From Arenivirga flava (GTDB taxonomy: Bacteria; Actinomycetota; Actinomycetes; Actinomycetales; Microbacteriaceae), in the NCBI RefSeq assembly GCF_030161575.1, contig NZ_BSUL01000001.1, positions 186,001-250,000 on the forward strand: 64,000 nt of DNA. The letters are read 5' to 3'. Below are positions 46,830 to 57,581 of the stretch, in pieces. Both the position numbers and the translations under genes were made by a program. Position 1 is the stretch's first letter. The number at the start of each line of letters is the position of its first letter. The notes beneath the pieces are model-generated. The model was not told the origin of the DNA. It did not search any database and saw only the letters and a list, made by a program, of their open reading frames with translations.

Positions 46830-46926
46830 TCTGACACGGGGCGCCCCTCCCCGAACGGGGCATGCCCCAGAACGGGGTCGCATGTAGTGTGATCATCGAA
46901 CTATCGAATCCAGCAGAAGGAGCGAC

Positions 46927-47565
46927 GTGGTACCGGGTCTTGAAACGGGGATCTCGGGGGTTGCAAGAACGTTGAGGAACGAGCCGGTTCAGGCTCGCAG
47001 CGCCGCCAGGCTCAAGGCGCTGCTGGATGCGACGGCGGAGGTGCTCGACGAGGTCGGGTACGAGCGCTTGACGACGGCCATGATCGCCGAGCGCGCGGGG
47101 GCGTCGATCGGCACGGTGTACCGGTACTTCCCGGATCGCCTGGCCGTGCTGCAGGCGCTCGGGCGGCGCAATCTGGCGTCGTTCCAGTCGTCGCTGGCCG
47201 AGCGCTTCGCGGAGCGCGCACCTCAGCACTGGTCGGCGGTGTTCGACGCGCTGCTCGAGCTGCTCGAGCAGCGCTTCGCCGAGGTGGCCGGGTTCCGCTC
47301 CATCCGCTTCGGCGACGTGATCGATCTCGGCCTGACGGGTGACCGGGCGCAGGGCGGCGATGCGCTGGGGGCGCAGCTCGCCGAGCTCCTGGCCGCATCG
47401 GGGCTGGCCGACGGCCCCGAGCTGCGCTTCCGCTCGCGCTTCGCGCTGCAGATCGCCGAGGCGGGACTGACGCTGGCCTTCAGCGGGCCGGAGGAGCGGC
47501 GCGCCGAGGCGATCCGCACCACCGGCGCGACGCTCACGGGTTACTTCACGCACTTCCACCCCTGA
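46927..47565 (+). CDS. TetR-family transcriptional regulator
   Basis: A 212-residue TetR protein. The N-terminal HTH is LKALLDATAEVLDEVGYERLTTAMIAERAGASIGTVYRYFPDRLAVLQAL. The ligand domain is of the TetR_C_17-like actinobacterial type. GAAGGAGCGAC precedes the GTG. It is divergent from the App1-type gene, with a short intergenic region containing partially symmetric TAGT/ACTA sites (about 46885-46905). Target and ligand are unknown. Confidence 0.88.
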   Translation: MVPGLETGISGVARTLRNEPVQARSAARLKALLDATAEVLDEVGYERLTTAMIAERAGASIGTVYRYFPDRLAVLQALGRRNLASFQSSLAERFAERAPQHWSAVFDALLELLEQRFAEVAGFRSIRFGDVIDLGLTGDRAQGGDALGAQLAELLAASGLADGPELRFRSRFALQIAEAGLTLAFSGPEERRAEAIRTTGATLTGYFTHFHP

Positions 47566-47589
47566 CCGGGGCGACGAGGGCGGCCGTCG

Positions 47590-48273
47590 TCAGCGCGACG
47601 AGCCGCCCTCGGGTGCCTGTGGGTCCGCATCAGCTGCATCGTGCATGTGCCGCGCGCTGAGCCTGCCGAGCAGGATCTTGAGCAGCCACGCGAGCACGAG
47701 GAACGCCGCGATGATGCCGACGAAGACGTAGCCCGCGCCGTGGATGCGGTCGCTCAGCTCCTCGTAGGTGCCCGCGGCCGCCCAGCCGATGGAGGCGTAG
47801 GCGAAGGCCCACACGAGGCAGGCCGGCACGGTCCACGTCATGAAGCGCCGATAGGGCATCGGGCTCATCCCCACCGTCACCGGGGTGAGCGCATGGAAGA
47901 CCGGCAGGAAGCGGGATGCGAACACCGCGATGCCGCCGCGGCGCGCCACGAAACGCTCGGCGCGACCCCAGTTCTCGCCGCCGATGCGGCGCCCGAGCCG
48001 GCTGGCGCGGATGCGCGGGCCGAACCAGCGCCCGATGGCGAAGCCGACGCTCTGCCCGCCGAGGGAGCCGGCGATGACCACGGCGACGAGCCACCAGTAC
48101 TCGACGGGCGAGGCGATCGCCGTGCTCGCCACGATGACCACGGTGTCGCCCGGCACGACGAGTCCGACGAGCAGCGAGGTCTCGAGGAAGATCGCGAGCC
48201 CTGCGACGATCGTGCGCAGCACGGGGTCGACGCCCTGCACGAAGCCGATCACGCCGTCGAGGATCTCGTTCAC
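47590..48273 (-). CDS. DedA-family membrane protein
   Basis: A 227-residue DedA/SNARE-associated protein. ETSLLVGLVVPGDTVVIVASTAIA is the family's conserved E/PGD segment. GGQSVGFAIGRWFG and ASRFLPVFHALTPVTVGMSPMPYRRFM, with the R/G-F-P motif, follow. DedA proteins are linked to undecaprenyl-phosphate and phospholipid flipping. TAGGCT (48285-48280) ends 6 nt before the GTG at 48273, indicating a leaderless message. Confidence 0.92.
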   Translation of the reverse strand: MNEILDGVIGFVQGVDPVLRTIVAGLAIFLETSLLVGLVVPGDTVVIVASTAIASPVEYWWLVAVVIAGSLGGQSVGFAIGRWFGPRIRASRLGRRIGGENWGRAERFVARRGGIAVFASRFLPVFHALTPVTVGMSPMPYRRFMTWTVPACLVWAFAYASIGWAAAGTYEELSDRIHGAGYVFVGIIAAFLVLAWLLKILLGRLSARHMHDAADADPQAPEGGSSR

Positions 48274-48317
48274 GCGCCGAGCCTAACGACGCTCGGGTGG
48301 ACGCGGCCTGACCAGCG

Positions 48318-48378
48318 TTCTACCGGATGTAGAAAAAGTTCTACGTCGAGTAGAAACGACCTTCTACTTTCCGTAGAA
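48318..48378. promoter_or_regulatory. Three tandem perfect palindromes upstream of cydA
   Basis: TTCTAC-N5-GTAGAA occurs three times without mismatch: 48318-48334, 48339-48355 and 48362-48378, with centres 21 and 23 bp apart (about two helical turns). The last copy overlaps TAGAAT (48374-48379), the likely cydA -10. The region is AT-richer than the rest of the window. This is very probably a repressor or activator array for cydABDC. The cognate regulator is not identified. Confidence 0.85.
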
Positions 48379-48379
48379 T
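48374..48379 (+). promoter_or_regulatory. cydA -10 hexamer
   Basis: TAGAAT with TAGAAA (48351-48356) 17 nt upstream as a poor -35. It gives a leader of about 47 nt ending in the TTG start of cydA. Both hexamers lie within the palindromes. Confidence 0.6.
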
Positions 48380-48432
48380 CGGAGCGCGCCACCACCCCGG
48401 CGACGCTCGACCACCTCTCGAGAGGCACCCCC

Positions 48433-49854
48433 TTGAACGAGCTCCTCGACCCGCTGATCCTCGCCCGCTGGCAGTTCGGCCTCACCACGCTGTACCACTT
48501 CCTCTTCGTACCGCTCACCATCGGCATGGCCTTCCTCGTCGCCATCCTGCAGACCGCGTGGGTGCGCACCGACAACCCCGCCTACCTGCGCCTGGTGAAG
48601 CTGTTTGGCAAGATCTTCCTCATCAACTTCGCCATGGGCGTCGTCACCGGCATCGTGCAGGAGTTCCAGTTCGGCATGAACTGGTCCGAGTACTCGCGCT
48701 TCGTCGGCGACGTCTTCGGCGCCCCGCTCGCCATCGAGGGGCTCGCAGCCTTCTTCGTCGAGGCGACCTTCATCGGACTGTGGATCTTCGGATGGGACCG
48801 GCTGCCCCGCCTGCTGCACCTCGCCAGCATCTGGATGGTCTCGCTCGCGACCATCGCCTCGGCCTACTTCATCCTCGCCGCGAACGCCTTCATGCAGAAC
48901 CCGGTCGGCTACGCGATGAACGCGGAGCGCGGCCGCGCCGAGCTGACCGACCTCGGCGCCGTGCTCACGAACCCCGTCGCCCTCGCGGCCTTCCCGCACA
49001 CCATCTTCGCTTCGCTCATGTTCGCCGCGACCGTCATCGTCGCCGTGGCGGCCTGGCACCTGAAGCGCGGCCAGCACCTCGAGGTCATGCGCAAGGCCCT
49101 GCGGTTCGGGCTCTGGAGCAACATCGTCGCCTTCGTCGGCACCGCGATCTCGGGCGATCAGCTCAGCCTCGCCATGGTCGACGCGCAGCCGATGAAGATG
49201 GCCGCCGCGGAGGGGCTCTACGAGACGAGCGCCCCCGCGAGCTTCTCGATCTTCACCCTCGGCACCCCCGACGGTGCGAGCGAGCTGTTCTCCATCCGGA
49301 TCCCCTACCTGCTGTCGTTCCTGTCGACCCACACGCTCGACGGCGAGGTGGAGGGCATCAACGACCTGCAGGCGCAGTACGCCGCGCAGTGGGGCCCGGG
49401 CGACTACACCCCCATCATCTGGGTCACCTACTGGTCGTTCCGCTGGATGATCGCGCTCGGCGGCCTGGCCGCGCTCGTCTCGGTCGTCGGCCTCTGGCTG
49501 ACGCGCAAGGGGGCGAAGCGGCCCGTGCATCCGCTCGCCTGGAAGATCGCGATCTGGACGGCGCCGCTGCCCATGATCGCCGCGCTCGTCGGCTGGATCT
49601 TCACCGAGATGGGCCGGCAGCCGTGGATCGTGTTCGGGCTGCTCAAGACCGAGGCGGCCGTGTCGCCGAACGTCGCGGGCTGGCAGGTGCTCGTCTCGCT
49701 CGCGGTGTTCACCATCGTCTACGGCTCGCTGGCCGTGGTCGAGTTCAAGCTCATCACGAAGGCCGCCCAGGAGGGGCCGCCCGAGATCGAGGTGGACACG
49801 GACGCGGACGGCAGACCGCGCGTCGACCCCGACAAGCTCGCGATCGTCTACTAG
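48433..49854 (+). CDS. cydA: Cytochrome bd ubiquinol/menaquinol oxidase subunit I
   Basis: CydA holds hemes b558, b595 and d and oxidises quinol. The 473-residue protein starts at TTG 48433 (GAGAGG upstream): LNELLDPLILARWQFGLTTLYHFLFVPLTIG, with the heme-ligand His near residue 22. MNWSEYSRFVGDVFGAPLAIE, the SGDQLSLAMVDAQPMKMAA quinol-site segment and GWIFTEMGRQPW are conserved. It is the short-Q-loop type. It is the first gene of cydABDC, under the triple palindrome array. Confidence 0.95.
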   Translation: MNELLDPLILARWQFGLTTLYHFLFVPLTIGMAFLVAILQTAWVRTDNPAYLRLVKLFGKIFLINFAMGVVTGIVQEFQFGMNWSEYSRFVGDVFGAPLAIEGLAAFFVEATFIGLWIFGWDRLPRLLHLASIWMVSLATIASAYFILAANAFMQNPVGYAMNAERGRAELTDLGAVLTNPVALAAFPHTIFASLMFAATVIVAVAAWHLKRGQHLEVMRKALRFGLWSNIVAFVGTAISGDQLSLAMVDAQPMKMAAAEGLYETSAPASFSIFTLGTPDGASELFSIRIPYLLSFLSTHTLDGEVEGINDLQAQYAAQWGPGDYTPIIWVTYWSFRWMIALGGLAALVSVVGLWLTRKGAKRPVHPLAWKIAIWTAPLPMIAALVGWIFTEMGRQPWIVFGLLKTEAAVSPNVAGWQVLVSLAVFTIVYGSLAVVEFKLITKAAQEGPPEIEVDTDADGRPRVDPDKLAIVY

Positions 49855-49863
49855 GAGGACGTC

Positions 49864-50870
49864 ATGGACCTCGCATACCTCTGGTTCGGCATCGTCGGCT
49901 TCTTCTTCATCGGGTACTTCGTGCTCGACGGCTTCGACTTCGGCGTCGGCATGAGCATCCCCTTCCTCGCGAAGGACGACACCGACAAGCGCCAGATCAT
50001 CAACACCATCGGTCCGATCTGGGACCTCAACGAGACCTGGGTCATCGTCGCCGGCGCCTGCCTCTTCGCGGCGTTCCCCGAGTGGTACGCCACCCTCTTC
50101 AGCGGCTTCTACCTGCCGCTGCTGCTCATCCTGGTCGCCCTGATCCTGCGCGGCGTCAGCTTCGAGTACCGGCACCAGAAGGCGGAGTGGGCCGGGCGCT
50201 TCGACCGCATGATCGTGATCGGCTCGGCGCTGCCCGCCCTCCTCTGGGGCGTCGCCTTCGCCAACATCGTGCAGGGCGTCGCCCTCGACGAGGGCAGCAA
50301 CTACACCGGCACCGTGCTCGACCTGCTCAACCCCTACGGCCTGCTCGGCGGCCTCACCACGCTCGTGCTGTTCTTCACCCACGGCGTCGTCTTCGTGGCC
50401 TTGAAGACGGATGGGGAGTGCGCGAACGCGCCCGCCGCCTCGCCGGGCGGGCCGGCCTCGTCACCGTGGCGCTGGCCGCCGCGTTCCTGGGCTGGACCGT
50501 GCTCGGTGCGACCGATGCGCCGCACTTCGCGCTGATCGCCGGCCTCGCCGCCGCGGCCGCGGGAGCGCTCGTGCTCGGCCTCATCGCCAACGCGGCCGGC
50601 CGCGAGGGCTGGGCCTTCGCCGGCCTCGCCGCGACGACCGCCCTCGCCGTCGGCACCCTGCTCGCAGCGCTCTTCCCGAACGTCATGCCCTCGACCAGCG
50701 GCGTCGGCGGCCTGACCATCGAGAACGCATCGAGCAGCGCCTACACGCTGCAGGTCATGAGCTGGGTCGCGCTCGGCATCTCGCCGATCGTGCTCGGCTA
50801 CCAGGTGTGGACCTACTGGGTCTTCCGCAAGCGGGTCACCCGCGACCGCATCCTCGCGGCTGCGCACTGA
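49864..50870 (+). CDS. cydB: Cytochrome bd oxidase subunit II, frameshifted
   Basis: CydB is the heme-less partner of CydA, about 335 residues with eight to nine helices. The first part (MDLAYLWFGIVGFFFIGYFVLDGFDFGVGM...RGVSFEYRHQ...LTTLVLFFTHGVVFVALKTDG) and the rest (VRERARRLAGRAGLVTVALAAAFLGW...LGYQVWTYWVFRKRV) lie in different frames. One extra G at 50413-50416 joins them. The gene follows cydA by 9 nt with a GGAGG RBS. Confidence 0.93.
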
Positions 50871-50892
50871 ACCGCCTCGATAGCCTGAAGCC

Positions 50893-52497
50893 ATGAAACC
50901 GCTGGACCCCCGGCTGCTCCGCCACGCCGCCGGGGCCCGGCGCTTCCTCCTCCTGGGGGCCGCGCTCGGCCTCGCGCAGACGCTCGTCATCCTGGCCTTC
51001 GCCTGGCTGCTGGCGGATGCGATCACCGGCGCCATCGAGGGACGACCCGTCACCGCCTCGCTCGCGGCGCTCGCCGCGGTCGTGGTGCTGCGCGCCTCCA
51101 TCGTCTGGGCGCTCGAGGCGGCCTCGGCGCGGGCGGCCGCGGTGGTGAAGAGCGAGCTGCGCGCGAAGGTCGCGGACGCCGTCGTGCGGCTCGGACCGGA
51201 CTGGGCGGCGCGGCAGGGCTCGGCGAGGCTGCTCACGATCGCGGGCAGCGGGCTCGACGCGCTCGACGGGTACTTCGCCCGCTACCTGCCGCAGCTGCTG
51301 CTCACGGCCATCGCCACGCCCATCCTGGTGCTCGCGCTGCTGTCGCAGGACGTCGCCACCGCCGTGATCGTCATCGTGACGCTGCCGCTCATCCCCGTCT
51401 TCATGATCCTCATCGGGCTCGCCACGCAGGCGGTGCAGCGGCGGCAGTGGCGCCTGCTGAACCAGCTCGCGACCGCCTACCTCGACCTCGTCGAGGGGCT
51501 CGCGACCCTCAAGATCTTCGGCCGGGAGCGCCGGCAGGCCGGCACCGTGCGGGCCATCACCGACCGGTACCGCGGCTCGACGATGTCGGTGCTGCGGGTC
51601 ACCTTCGTGTCGGGCTTCGTGCTCGAGCTCGCGGGCACGCTCTCGGTGGCGCTCGTCGCCGTGTCGATCGGCATCCGCCTCATCGAGGGCGACATCGGGC
51701 TGCTCGCCGGCCTCTTCGTGCTGCTCGTCACGCCCGAGGCGTTCCTGCCGCTGCGGCAGGTGGGCGCCCAGTTCCACGCGGCGGCCGACGGCGTCGCCGC
51801 CGCGGAGGACGTGTTCCAGGTGCTCGAGGAGGCGGAGTCGGCGCCCGCGGCGCCCGCAGCGCAGCCCACCGGTCGCGGGGATCTGCTCTTCGCCGGCTTC
51901 TCCGTGCGCCGCGGCGGGGAGCGCGTCGTGGAGGGCTTCGACGCGACCGTCGAGGCCGGAATGCTCACGGTGCTGGCGGGCCCCTCCGGCGCGGGAAAGT
52001 CGAGCATCGTCGCCGCGCTGCTCGGCTGGGCGCCGTCCGCCGGCACCGCCACGCTGGGCGGGGCGCCCGTCGGACCCGCGCAGCTCGCCTGGGCCGGACA
52101 GCGCCCCGGCCTGATCTCGGGCAGCGTCGCGGACAACGTCGCCCTGGGCGACCCGGAACCTGACGCCGGTCTGATCCGCCGCGCGCTGGACGAGGCCGGC
52201 CTCGACCTGGACCCCGGCATCGAGCTCGGCGCGGGCGGCTCCGGGCTCTCCGGCGGGCAGTCGCAGCGCGTCGCCATCGCCCGCTCCCTCTACCGGCTGC
52301 GCCGCCGCGACCTGCCGGCGCTGATCCTCGACGAGCCGAGCGCCGCGCTCGACGCCGGCACGGAGGCGGCGCTCGTGGCGCGGCTGCGCGCGGTCGCGGC
52401 GGAGGGACGGGTCGTGCTGGTCGTCAGCCACCGGCCCGACGTGCTGGCCGCCGCCGATCGCGTCGTCCTGCTCGAACCCCGGGCGGTGACCGCGTGA
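50893..52497 (+). CDS. cydD: Thiol reductant ABC exporter subunit CydD
   Basis: One half of the heterodimeric ABC exporter CydDC, which moves cysteine/glutathione-type reductants and is needed for bd oxidase assembly. The 534 residues hold six membrane helices (to about 310), then an ATPase with Walker A GPSGAGKSS, signature LSGGQSQRVAIARSL, Walker B ALILDEPSAALD and H-loop SHRPD. TAGCCT (50881-50886) ends 6 nt before the ATG, so cydDC could have an additional leaderless transcript inside the operon. Overlaps cydC by 4 bp. Confidence 0.94.
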   Translation: MKPLDPRLLRHAAGARRFLLLGAALGLAQTLVILAFAWLLADAITGAIEGRPVTASLAALAAVVVLRASIVWALEAASARAAAVVKSELRAKVADAVVRLGPDWAARQGSARLLTIAGSGLDALDGYFARYLPQLLLTAIATPILVLALLSQDVATAVIVIVTLPLIPVFMILIGLATQAVQRRQWRLLNQLATAYLDLVEGLATLKIFGRERRQAGTVRAITDRYRGSTMSVLRVTFVSGFVLELAGTLSVALVAVSIGIRLIEGDIGLLAGLFVLLVTPEAFLPLRQVGAQFHAAADGVAAAEDVFQVLEEAESAPAAPAAQPTGRGDLLFAGFSVRRGGERVVEGFDATVEAGMLTVLAGPSGAGKSSIVAALLGWAPSAGTATLGGAPVGPAQLAWAGQRPGLISGSVADNVALGDPEPDAGLIRRALDEAGLDLDPGIELGAGGSGLSGGQSQRVAIARSLYRLRRRDLPALILDEPSAALDAGTEAALVARLRAVAAEGRVVLVVSHRPDVLAAADRVVLLEPRAVTA

Positions 52498-54191
52498 GCG
52501 CGCCGCTGAGCCCGCGGGCGAAGGCCGTCCTCCGCCTCGCCCAGCCCGCGCCGCGCCGGGCGTGGCCGGGCATCGCCCTCGGCGCCCTCAGCGCGGTCTG
52601 CGCGGTCGCGCTCATGGCTGCGAGCGCCTACCTCATCACCCGCGCGGCCGAGCAGCCGCCCATCCTCTACCTCTCCCTGCTCGTCGTCGGGGTGCGGGCC
52701 TTCGCGCTCGGCCGCGCGTTCCTGCGCTACCTCGAGCGGCTCGCGAGCCACGACGCCGCCTTCCGCAGCCTCGCCGACCTGCGCGTCGGCGTGCTGGAGC
52801 GGCTCATCCCGCTCGCGCCCGCCGGGCTCGCCCGCCGGCGTCGCGGCGATCTGCTCACGCGGCTCGTCGCCGACGTCGACCAGCTGCAGGACCTGCCGCT
52901 GCGCATCGTGCAGCCGCTGGTCGTCGCCGGGCTCGTCTCGCTGCTCGCCGTCGCGGGCGTCGCCTTCGTCTCGCCGCTCGCCGCCGCGGGGCTCGTCACG
53001 GCCCTCGCCCTCGCGCTCGTCATCGGCGGGCTGCTCAGCCGGGTGCTCGCGGCGCGCGCCGAGCGCGCCGTGGCGCCCCTGCGCGCCGACCTCGCCGACC
53101 GCCTGCTCGACCTCGTGCAGAACCTCGAGACCCTGCTGGCCTTCGACGCGGCCCCCGCCGCCCTCGCCCGGGTGCGCGACGCCGACGCCGCCCTGCGCAC
53201 CGCGACGCTGCGCCGAGCCGCCGGAGCCGGGCTCACCGCCGGGGTCGTCTCGCTCGCGGCCGGAGCGGCCACCCTCGCCGCGCTGCTCGCCGGCATCCCC
53301 GCGCTGCAGCCCAGCGCACCGCTCGGCCCGGAGTTCGCGCCGTCGCCGGGCGTCGTCGACGGTCCCATGCTCGCGCTCATCGCGCTCACGCCCATCGCCG
53401 TCTTCGAGGTCTTCGCGAGCGTGCCGCTCGCGCTGGCCTCCTGGCGTCAGGTGCGCGTCGCGGCCGAGCGGGTCGCCGAGACCGTTCCCGACGCGGTGCC
53501 GGCCGGGATCCCGCTCGACCGGGGCACGGCGGCCGCGCCGGCCGATGCGACCATCGTGCTGCGGGACTTCGCGGTGACCTGGCCCGGTGCATCCGCCGCC
53601 GCCCTCGCCCCCGTCGACCTCGTGCTGCGCCCGGGGGAGCGGATGCTCGTGACCGGGCCCAGCGGCGTCGGCAAGACGAGCCTGGCGAACGGCCTGGTGC
53701 GCTTCCTCGAGCACAGCGGCGAGTACACGATCGGCGGCGTGCCCGCCCGCGAGCTCACGTTCGAGGCGGTCCGCTCCACGGTCGGGCTCATCGAGCAGCG
53801 GCCGCACCTCTTCGCCGGCAGCCTGCGCAGCAACCTGTCGTTCGCCGACGACGAGGCCGACGACGAGCGGCTGCTCGACGCCCTCGATCGCGTCGGACTG
53901 CGCACCTGGGCCGAGTCGAGGGGCGGACTGGATGCGGAGCTCGGCGAGCGGGGCGCCCTCGTCTCCGGCGGCCAGGGCCAGCGCATCGCCCTCGCCCGCG
54001 CGCTGCTCGCGGGCTTCCCGGTGCTCGTGCTCGACGAGCCCACCGCGAACGTCGACCCGGACCGTGCGGACGCGCTGCTGCGCGAGCTGCTCGGCGCCGT
54101 CGGCGACGAGCGCGCCGTGCTGCTCATCGCGCACACGGCGGTGCCCGACGAGCTGGTCGACACGCGGCTGCACCTGACCCCAGTAGGCTGA
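52494..54191 (+). CDS. cydC: Thiol reductant ABC exporter subunit CydC
   Basis: The partner of CydD, with 565 residues. The membrane domain includes SAYLITRAAEQPPILYLSLLVVGVRAF and FLRYLERLASHDAAFR, typical of CydC. The ATPase has Walker A GPSGVGKTS, signature VSGGQGQRIALARALL, Walker B VLVLDEPTANVDPD and H-loop AHTAVPDE. GTG start overlapping the cydD stop (GTGA). Confidence 0.94.
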   Translation: MSAPLSPRAKAVLRLAQPAPRRAWPGIALGALSAVCAVALMAASAYLITRAAEQPPILYLSLLVVGVRAFALGRAFLRYLERLASHDAAFRSLADLRVGVLERLIPLAPAGLARRRRGDLLTRLVADVDQLQDLPLRIVQPLVVAGLVSLLAVAGVAFVSPLAAAGLVTALALALVIGGLLSRVLAARAERAVAPLRADLADRLLDLVQNLETLLAFDAAPAALARVRDADAALRTATLRRAAGAGLTAGVVSLAAGAATLAALLAGIPALQPSAPLGPEFAPSPGVVDGPMLALIALTPIAVFEVFASVPLALASWRQVRVAAERVAETVPDAVPAGIPLDRGTAAAPADATIVLRDFAVTWPGASAAALAPVDLVLRPGERMLVTGPSGVGKTSLANGLVRFLEHSGEYTIGGVPARELTFEAVRSTVGLIEQRPHLFAGSLRSNLSFADDEADDERLLDALDRVGLRTWAESRGGLDAELGERGALVSGGQGQRIALARALLAGFPVLVLDEPTANVDPDRADALLRELLGAVGDERAVLLIAHTAVPDELVDTRLHLTPVG

Positions 54192-54245
54192 ACCACCGGG
54201 TGGAGGCGCCCTCGCGCCCGCCCGCAGACCCCCCAGCGACGAAGT

Positions 54246-56813
<2,568 letters not shown>

Positions 56814-56846
56814 CGCCCGGGCGGCCGGTTCGGCCGCTCCCGCATC

Positions 56847-56895
56847 CCGCCCTCCACCGGCGCCGGGCCCCGCGCTCGGCACCGATGGAGGGCGG
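56847..56895 (+). terminator. Hairpin after leuS
   Basis: CCGCCCTCCA (56847-56856) pairs perfectly with TGGAGGGCGG (56886-56895) across a GC-rich loop. A shorter GCGGCCG/CGGCCGC stem precedes it at 56821-56837. Confidence 0.55.
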
Positions 56896-56935
56896 TGCCG
56901 TTCCCGCATCCGCCCCGCTGCCTAGCGTGGCCGCC

Positions 56936-57580
56936 ATGTCGACGGATGCACGGAGCCTGCTGGCGGCGCCCGGCGCCCCCGCGGGCGGTCGCGGGCGCAG
57001 CGCCCTGCGGCGCATCGGCCTCGGCGCGCTGGTGCTGCTCGGGCTGGCGGCCGCGGTCGGTGCGGTGCTCGTCGGCGCGCTGCGCGGCGGGGGCGCCGCG
57101 AGCTCGGTGCCGTTGGCGCCGGCGACCAGCAGCCCGGCTCCCGCCGCCCCGTCGCTCGTGCTCGTGCACGTGCTCGGCGCCGTGGCGCGGCCCGGCCTCT
57201 ACGAGCTCGCCGAGGGCGACCGCGTGGTCGACGCCGTCGCGGCGGCCGGCGGCTTCACCGCGGAGGCCGATCAGGCGGCGCTGAACCTGGCGCAGGTGCT
57301 CGCCGACGCGCAGCAGGTGCAGGTGCCGCGGGTCGGGGAGGCGCCGCCGGCCCCTCCCGGCGGCGCGGCTGCGGGCACCGCCGCGGGCGGGCTCGTGAAC
57401 CTCAACACGGCGGATCTCGCGGCGCTCGACACCCTGCCGCGCGTCGGCCCGTCGACGGCGCAGAAGATCCTCGACTGGCGCGAGTCGAACGGGCCGTTCA
57501 CGAGCGTCGACGATCTGCTCGCGGTGAGCGGCATCGGCGAGGCGACGCTCGAGGGACTGCGCGACCTGGTGACGGTCTGA
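56936..57580 (+). CDS. comEA: Competence DNA receptor ComEA
   Basis: ComEA binds incoming double-stranded DNA at the cell surface. The 214-residue protein has one N-terminal transmembrane helix (LGALVLLGLAAAVGAVLVGAL) and an SLBB domain (LVLVHVLGAVARPGLYELAEGDRVVDAVAAAGG). Paired helix-hairpin-helix motifs follow (LVNLNTADLAALDTLPRVGPSTAQKIL, FTSVDDLLAVSGIGEATLEGL). TAGCGT (56923-56928) ends 7 nt before the ATG. comEC starts one base after its stop. Confidence 0.94.
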   Translation: MSTDARSLLAAPGAPAGGRGRSALRRIGLGALVLLGLAAAVGAVLVGALRGGGAASSVPLAPATSSPAPAAPSLVLVHVLGAVARPGLYELAEGDRVVDAVAAAGGFTAEADQAALNLAQVLADAQQVQVPRVGEAPPAPPGGAAAGTAAGGLVNLNTADLAALDTLPRVGPSTAQKILDWRESNGPFTSVDDLLAVSGIGEATLEGLRDLVTV

Positions 57581-57581
57581 C

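Noticed and set aside
45706-47559. Apparent N-terminal extension of the sensor kinase to 1112 residues
   Set aside because: The extension runs through the App1-type gene in another frame and antisense to tetR. The kinase has its own ATG at 45705 with a normal first helix.
54192-54245. T-box or leader peptide before leuS
   Set aside because: The 50-nt leader is too short and lacks a T-box sequence or a run of leucine codons.
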